64,000 nucleotides of DNA from Patiria miniata (lineage: Eukaryota; Echinodermata; Asteroidea; Valvatida; Asterinidae), in the NCBI RefSeq assembly GCF_015706575.1, contig NW_024037072.1:20089162-20153161 (forward strand). Reading direction: 5' to 3'. The notes beneath the pieces were generated by a model. That model was not told the DNA's origin. It searched no databases and was given only the letters and a program-made list of their open reading frames with translations. The position numbers and the translations under genes are program-made. This document shows, piece by piece, positions 59,506-64,000 of this stretch. Within the stretch, counting starts at the first letter, position 1. The number at the start of each line of letters is the position of its first letter.

Positions 59506-60724
59506 TCTTGCCCTTTACCGGCGTTTTTTTCCTCAAAATATAATGAGCTGGCTCGACAGACTTCGTTACCAGATCGGGCGCAGAGCCTTGCAAATCTGAA
59601 AGCCGCCGCGGGCAGGTGTCTGATTTGACAAGTATTCGTGGTTTTCCCACCTGTACGGGCCGTTATCACGCGTCAAACCAGGACTTTGGCCGATTAATTA
59701 ATCCTTGTGTGTAGGATCCTATGCCTTGAATTCATCCAGTTGATTGTTAGACTCGTACTATCTCATAGGCGGATCGTTGACACTATCATTGAATTACTCT
59801 TCCCAACTTTTGACGCGCCTGCCGGCCGCACGGAAGAATAACATTATTGAGTGACATAATTGTTTGTCTCGCCGAGTCGCGGAATGTAACATTCCATCTG
59901 CATTCTCATGAAATTATTCTTACCATTACCCTCATAAACATGTATTATTTGTATACTATTACTTCAATAAAACGTGCTATGGAAACCTTGCGAAGATATT
60001 TAGTGTCAAGAAAATTAAGGTCCGGAATTCAAAACAGATGGTTTCAGAGAATTGGGCACACAATCTTCCTGAGGGTTAGGCCTATACCTAACGTGACGCG
60101 CTTGAACAAATCCCACAATTTTCAATTCGAACCAGTGACACAACACGTCCCTGTCTGTTTGTACATATCAAGTTCCCAACCCAATCGGACTACTTACAGT
60201 TCTTAAGATATACAATCTTAAAATATACACCTCTACTTTTTCATAAATTGTCATCTTTGTACGAGTGCACCGAGTTCCACTAATCAAAATGGATTTTTGA
60301 TTCCCGGAAGTGAGAGGTCAATATTTGGCACGATATTTCTCTCTCACATCATGCCATTTTTCAGTTTCCATAAATTGAGATGCTATGACAATTTTACAAG
60401 AGCCTTTTCCGAGAGTGATTCTCTTAAGAAATCAATGTACCAAAAATAATTTCACAAACTCCGACTTTTACAGGCTAATTTTCCTATTCGAATGGGTCCG
60501 GAAGTGCACCACCAGGAGTCAACTTTCAGGCTCACCCGTTCGTCAGGATCATGGGCGTCAAGGCATTAGGACCAGGCTGGTGTGCAACTAAATATCATTC
60601 AAAATAAGTATATTATTTAGTATTTTTTTCTTTACCATAATCTATTTCTATGTTATGCAATATATTTGCAAGCGATATATGGACACACACAAAAGATTAA
60701 ACACAACAGAAGAACGGAGCACAT

Positions 60725-61160
60725 TCAACGGGTTCCTCGACAGAAGCATCTTAGTGCAGACAAGGTCTTCTTGAAATCTTCACGGAACCGTTTGTTCACA
60801 AAGCCGTAGATAAATGGGTTAATGGCGTTGTTCAAATAAAATATATACTTGAACAGGTACAGGAGTGAGTAGCCAACCTGGCTATTATCATGGATGAAAC
60901 TGTCGACGTGCCGCGGCAGGGCGAGAATACAAAGCGCCAGTAGCCAAGTAGCGAAGAAGACAGCGGTGGTGATAACCAGCATTTTGGTCGTCTTACCGTG
61001 CAATCTTTGCGTCTGAGTTTTCTGTCGACGCTGTCGAACTGGGGTAGTGTCGGTCGCACCAGTTGCTATTTGGTTAGAGAGCCTGTTGTTTGTAGGCACA
61101 TTCGCGCGGTTCTGGATGTTGATTGTAAATGATGTTTCATGCTGCTGCTGCTGTTGTTGT

Positions 61161-61192
<32 letters not shown>

Positions 61193-61205
61193 CTGCTGTT
61201 GTAGT

Positions 61206-61241
<36 letters not shown>

Positions 61242-62104
61242 AGTTGCTGCTGTTGTTGTTGCTGCTGTTGCTGCTGTTGTTGATGTTGTTGTTGCTGCTG
61301 CTGCTGCTGTTCTTGCAACTGCTGCTGATGGAGGCACATTTTGTGTACCTGCTGTTGCGACTTTAGTATATTTTGTGAGGTTGAACCGGAAACTGTAGCG
61401 ACTTCAATCTCAGACTGACCTGTCGACAACGGTGAGTTTTTACTCATCGGTCGAGAAACGGTCGTACTTTCTGCTGGCCCATTGGCCCGTTCATGACCAG
61501 GTCGCACGGCGGCTCGTTTACGGATTGCTCGGTACATCTTCCCGTAAAGAACTATGTTGGTGACAAGGGTGCACAGGGATGCCACATAAATTACCGTGGT
61601 GGTTAAGTATGTCACCCAGATGGGTACTGTTTTACTGAGCGTGCAAACTCCTGTGTCGGATTCTTGGGCATGAGGAGCCACGTCATACGACACGAACACC
61701 GGAACGCTGATGAGTATCGCCAAAACTGGGCAGACCACCGCCGTGATTTTGGCGCGCCGGACGGTCATCCAGCGCCGATGCGGCCGGCAGATGGCCTGGT
61801 ACCGGTCCACTGCGATGGCAGATGTCAAGAAACAAGAGTTGTAGACGGTGACAAAAGTCCCAGTGATGACAAGACGGCAGAGAAGTCCACTTGTGTAGTT
61901 GAGTCTGATGTACCAATGGTAGACGGTTACGGGAGTAAAGAGGCAGACCATCAGATCCGCTACAGCCAGGGCGAGGATAAAGACATGGGGGCTCGTCATC
62001 TGTCGTTTCCTGCCATACACCAACACGATGAGAGCGTTACCTGGCAAACCAACGATGCCCACGATGATATGAAAGATCACCAGAGGCCACAGGGAACTCT
62101 CCAT
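60725..62104 (-). CDS. Class A (rhodopsin-like) GPCR, intronless, poly-Q loop
   Basis: 459 residues, a seven-transmembrane receptor expected in the plasma membrane. TM1 is about 7-30 with GN, TM2 about 41-63 with LAVAD, TM3 ends at DRY (100-102), TM4 about 120-140, TM5 about 160-187, TM6 about 373-397 and TM7 about 407-434 with NPFIY. The C76/C154 pair would form the conserved disulfide, and N69 (NYT) is a glycosylation site. TM6 lacks the usual CWxP. The third intracellular loop is about 185 residues and carries a Gln-rich stretch at about 260-321. The short tail has Cys residues (RCFC) suited to palmitoylation. The start is supported by a good context (AAAG-ATG-G). The layout resembles peptide or amine receptors, but the ligand is unknown. 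No intron is needed. Confidence 0.9.
61139..61330. repeat. CAG/CAA (CTG/TTG) repeat within the GPCR
   Basis: Mixed CTG and TTG triplets on the + strand encode the Gln tract, with a few Leu, His and Glu interruptions. It is in frame with the receptor. Mixed codons would make it more stable than a pure CAG run. Confidence 0.9.
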
Positions 62105-62530
62105 CTTTGTTAAAAAATATATCTTCTGTTACAAACTAGCACAGAATTGTCAAGAATGTGCTGCATGCAAGCAAGACAAAGAATGTTTTTTAACTTGAAG
62201 ACGCTCAGGTTTCCATAAAGTGTTTACAGAAAGTGCGTGAAAATTCAACCTGTTCCCACTGGAAGAATCTCTCGTGATACAGCGCTTCAACGCCTGTACG
62301 CATGCGTATTATGGTTATAACTGAATATAGCGTAGCAAGAAAATAATTATCGCCCACGGGACGTCAACACGTCATTGGTTTCACAAATTGTGTCCTTCCA
62401 GTCTTCAATCGTCACATATTATACATGTGATAATGAGTCTTGCCCTTTACCGGTGTTTTTTCTTCTTCAAAATATAATGAGCTGGCTTCACAGACTTCGT
62501 TACCAGATCCGGCGCAGAGCCCTGCAAATC
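62105..62530 (-). promoter_or_regulatory. GPCR 5' flank, conserved among copies
   Basis: About 300 bp (62170-62530) match 57926-58240 and in part 59506-59600, so this flank travelled with the gene. No TATA box or defined site can be assigned with confidence. Confidence 0.4.
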
Positions 62531-62665
62531 TGATTTTCTTAAGAAATCAACGTAGCAAAAATAATTTCACAAACTCCGGACATTTACAGGCTAATTTTCC
62601 TATTCGAATAGGTCCAGAAGCGCGCCACCAGGAGTCAACTTTCAGGCTCACCCATTCGTCAGGAT

Positions 62666-63061
62666 CATGGGCGTCAATCGGTGCGGACGGGGGGGGGGGA
62701 CCACTCCCCCCCCACACTTTTTAAAGTGGGGGATATCATATCGTTTGTCCCCCCGCCCCCCACTTTTTTGTCCCCGATTAAAAACTCAGCCTACATAGTG
62801 ATTCTATAGCTTAGAATACCTGATTCAATTACTCCAAACTCGAGAATGATGTTTAAAAGATGATCTTGTGCTAAAAAAAAGTGGTTTAAGTGGTCAGAAA
62901 TTGCCTCACATCGCACCACAGAGCGTCTAGAATGTAACATTTTCCGGGCTTAAGCGGGCCCCGGACCCCACGCCGTTGGGGCTTCGCGCTTCCCATTACT
63001 GCCAATCAAGGTATGCCCCCCCCCCCCCCCCCCCACTTTTGAGAAGCGATTGACGCCGTTG
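62666..63061. mobile_element. hAT-type MITE, 396 bp
   Basis: Ends CATGGGCGTCAATCG and an inverse CGATTGACGCCGTTG (two mismatches). The 8-bp TSD GTCAGGAT lies at 62658-62665 and 63062-63069. An internal stretch (GTGGTCAGAAATTGCCTCA, CGCACCACAGAG) is shared in reverse with the element at 58366-58682, so the two are related. Confidence 0.85.
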
Positions 63062-63069
63062 GTCAGGAT

Positions 63070-64000
63070 AATAGGCCTATACGCAGGTGGTTTTTTTTAA
63101 ATTTCATTACGACTGTTGCATCATACGAATAGTGAACTAACAAACACACCATAGGTGACAATGATGTGATTAAAGCTGTTCCTCAACGGCTCACTTTGCC
63201 TACATCTCCCGAATGCAATTTAGAAATAAATTTCATTTTCTCGTTATCTAGGCAGTTCCTGATTAACTGAAAACAGTGATCAGTGTGACCTACACTACAG
63301 ACCTATATCTGTCTTGTCATGCTCCTCTAAATTCTAACTATAATGAGGCGCCCTTTATGACTTGCGAAACAAATAAAGATAGGACGAAACAAATAAATAT
63401 GGGACGAAACAGACAAATATAAAGGACGAAACAAATAAATCTAGGACGAAGAGTTGCAATATATATAAAAGGAAGCTAGATTCTTCCTATATCTATTTGT
63501 TTCGTCCTATATTTATTTCTTTAGCAATAAAGTCATCAAGTGCGCCTCATAATATATGACGTAAACTAGTACAAAATGTATAAATTTATTGACAAAAAGG
63601 AAATGTTTGAAACCGGAATATGGGTATATTATGCAGTTATATTTTATTTCAGTGCCAACAAAAACAAACAGGATTTCAACAAAAAAACATATCACCTATA
63701 TCTTCGAACATCCATATAAAGCAGACTATTTAGTTGCACACACTTTGCTTGAAAAACAAACTTGTAAAAACCCAAAACAAAACATAAACTACCTTTTTCT
63801 ATTAAAGTAACACAACAATTTCTACATTATCTGTATTTCTTTAAAAAAAAAAGCTCTTCATTCACCAACATCTTTAAATATGTCTACCTTCGGAAAAAAA
63901 AGATATCTTTTAAGGTTATATTTTGTATTATGGCACATGACATCTTAAGTATATGTTAAAACAATATTTCCTTGTTTGGGTAAAACACTGCAAATTAAAC
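63070..64000. other. AT-rich end of window, no gene recognised
   Basis: Apart from the foldback at 63341-63552, only AT-rich DNA with short meaningless frames is seen. Confidence 0.5.
63341..63552. mobile_element. Foldback element with GACGAAACAAATAAA repeats
   Basis: TAATGAGGCGCCCTTTATGA recurs inverted as TCATCAAGTGCGCCTCATAA. The left arm holds four imperfect copies of GGACGAAACAAATAAATAT, and the right arm has inverse copies (TTTGTTTCGTCCTATATTTA). Confidence 0.6.

Noticed and set aside
59325-59669. A 114-residue receptor-like protein
   Set aside because: Only the last 59 residues are receptor. The N-terminal half is the non-coding 5' flank joined by a deletion, so it is a pseudogene.
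61047-61398. Poly-Cys and poly-Ala frames opposite the GPCR
   Set aside because: They are other-frame readings of the CAG/CAA repeat that encodes Gln in the receptor.

Overview
This is animal nuclear DNA: one intron-rich gene, one intronless receptor gene with decayed copies, many short DNA transposons and a very long satellite array. No bacterial or organellar signal is visible. The repeat types, a CYP46A-like P450 and a DIRS/Ngaro-type element suggest a marine invertebrate deuterostome, possibly an echinoderm. That assignment is inference.

Region 1 (1-14,910, + strand): the last ten exons of a cytochrome P450 closest, from memory, to CYP46A1 (cholesterol 24-hydroxylase). Exons join in frame to 385 residues and carry the I-helix, ExxR, PERF-type and heme-Cys motifs, a stop at 14,671-14,673 and a poly(A) signal. 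The 5' exons lie outside the window. The introns are packed with short inverted-repeat elements, several with exact target-site duplications (TSDs): three nested elements in intron 1, a tandem tRNA-like element in intron 2, and TTAA-, TA- and hAT-type elements in introns 4-9.

Region 2 (14,911-19,811): AT-rich intergenic DNA without a recognisable gene. It holds a Mutator-like inverted-repeat element with a 9-bp TSD and a reverse-oriented TTAA element.

Region 3 (19,812-55,863): about 100 head-to-tail copies of a ~319-bp AT-rich satellite with several higher-order periods (2, 6, 7 and 12 monomers). It is interrupted at 21,978-26,232 by a fossil DIRS/Ngaro-like retroelement on the minus strand with gag-like, RT-RNase H and SGNH-hydrolase parts.

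Region 4 (55,864-64,000): an intronless class A GPCR gene (60,725-62,104, minus strand) with a ~60-residue glutamine-rich tract in its third intracellular loop. Two deletion-truncated copies of its 3' end lie beside it, separated and flanked by hAT-type and other inverted-repeat elements.

The P450 and the GPCR have no evident functional link. The unusual material is repeat biology: the satellite's layered periodicity, the retroelement inside it, the tandem tRNA-like insertion in intron 2 and the decaying GPCR tandem family. All calls are from reading the sequence; no database search was possible.
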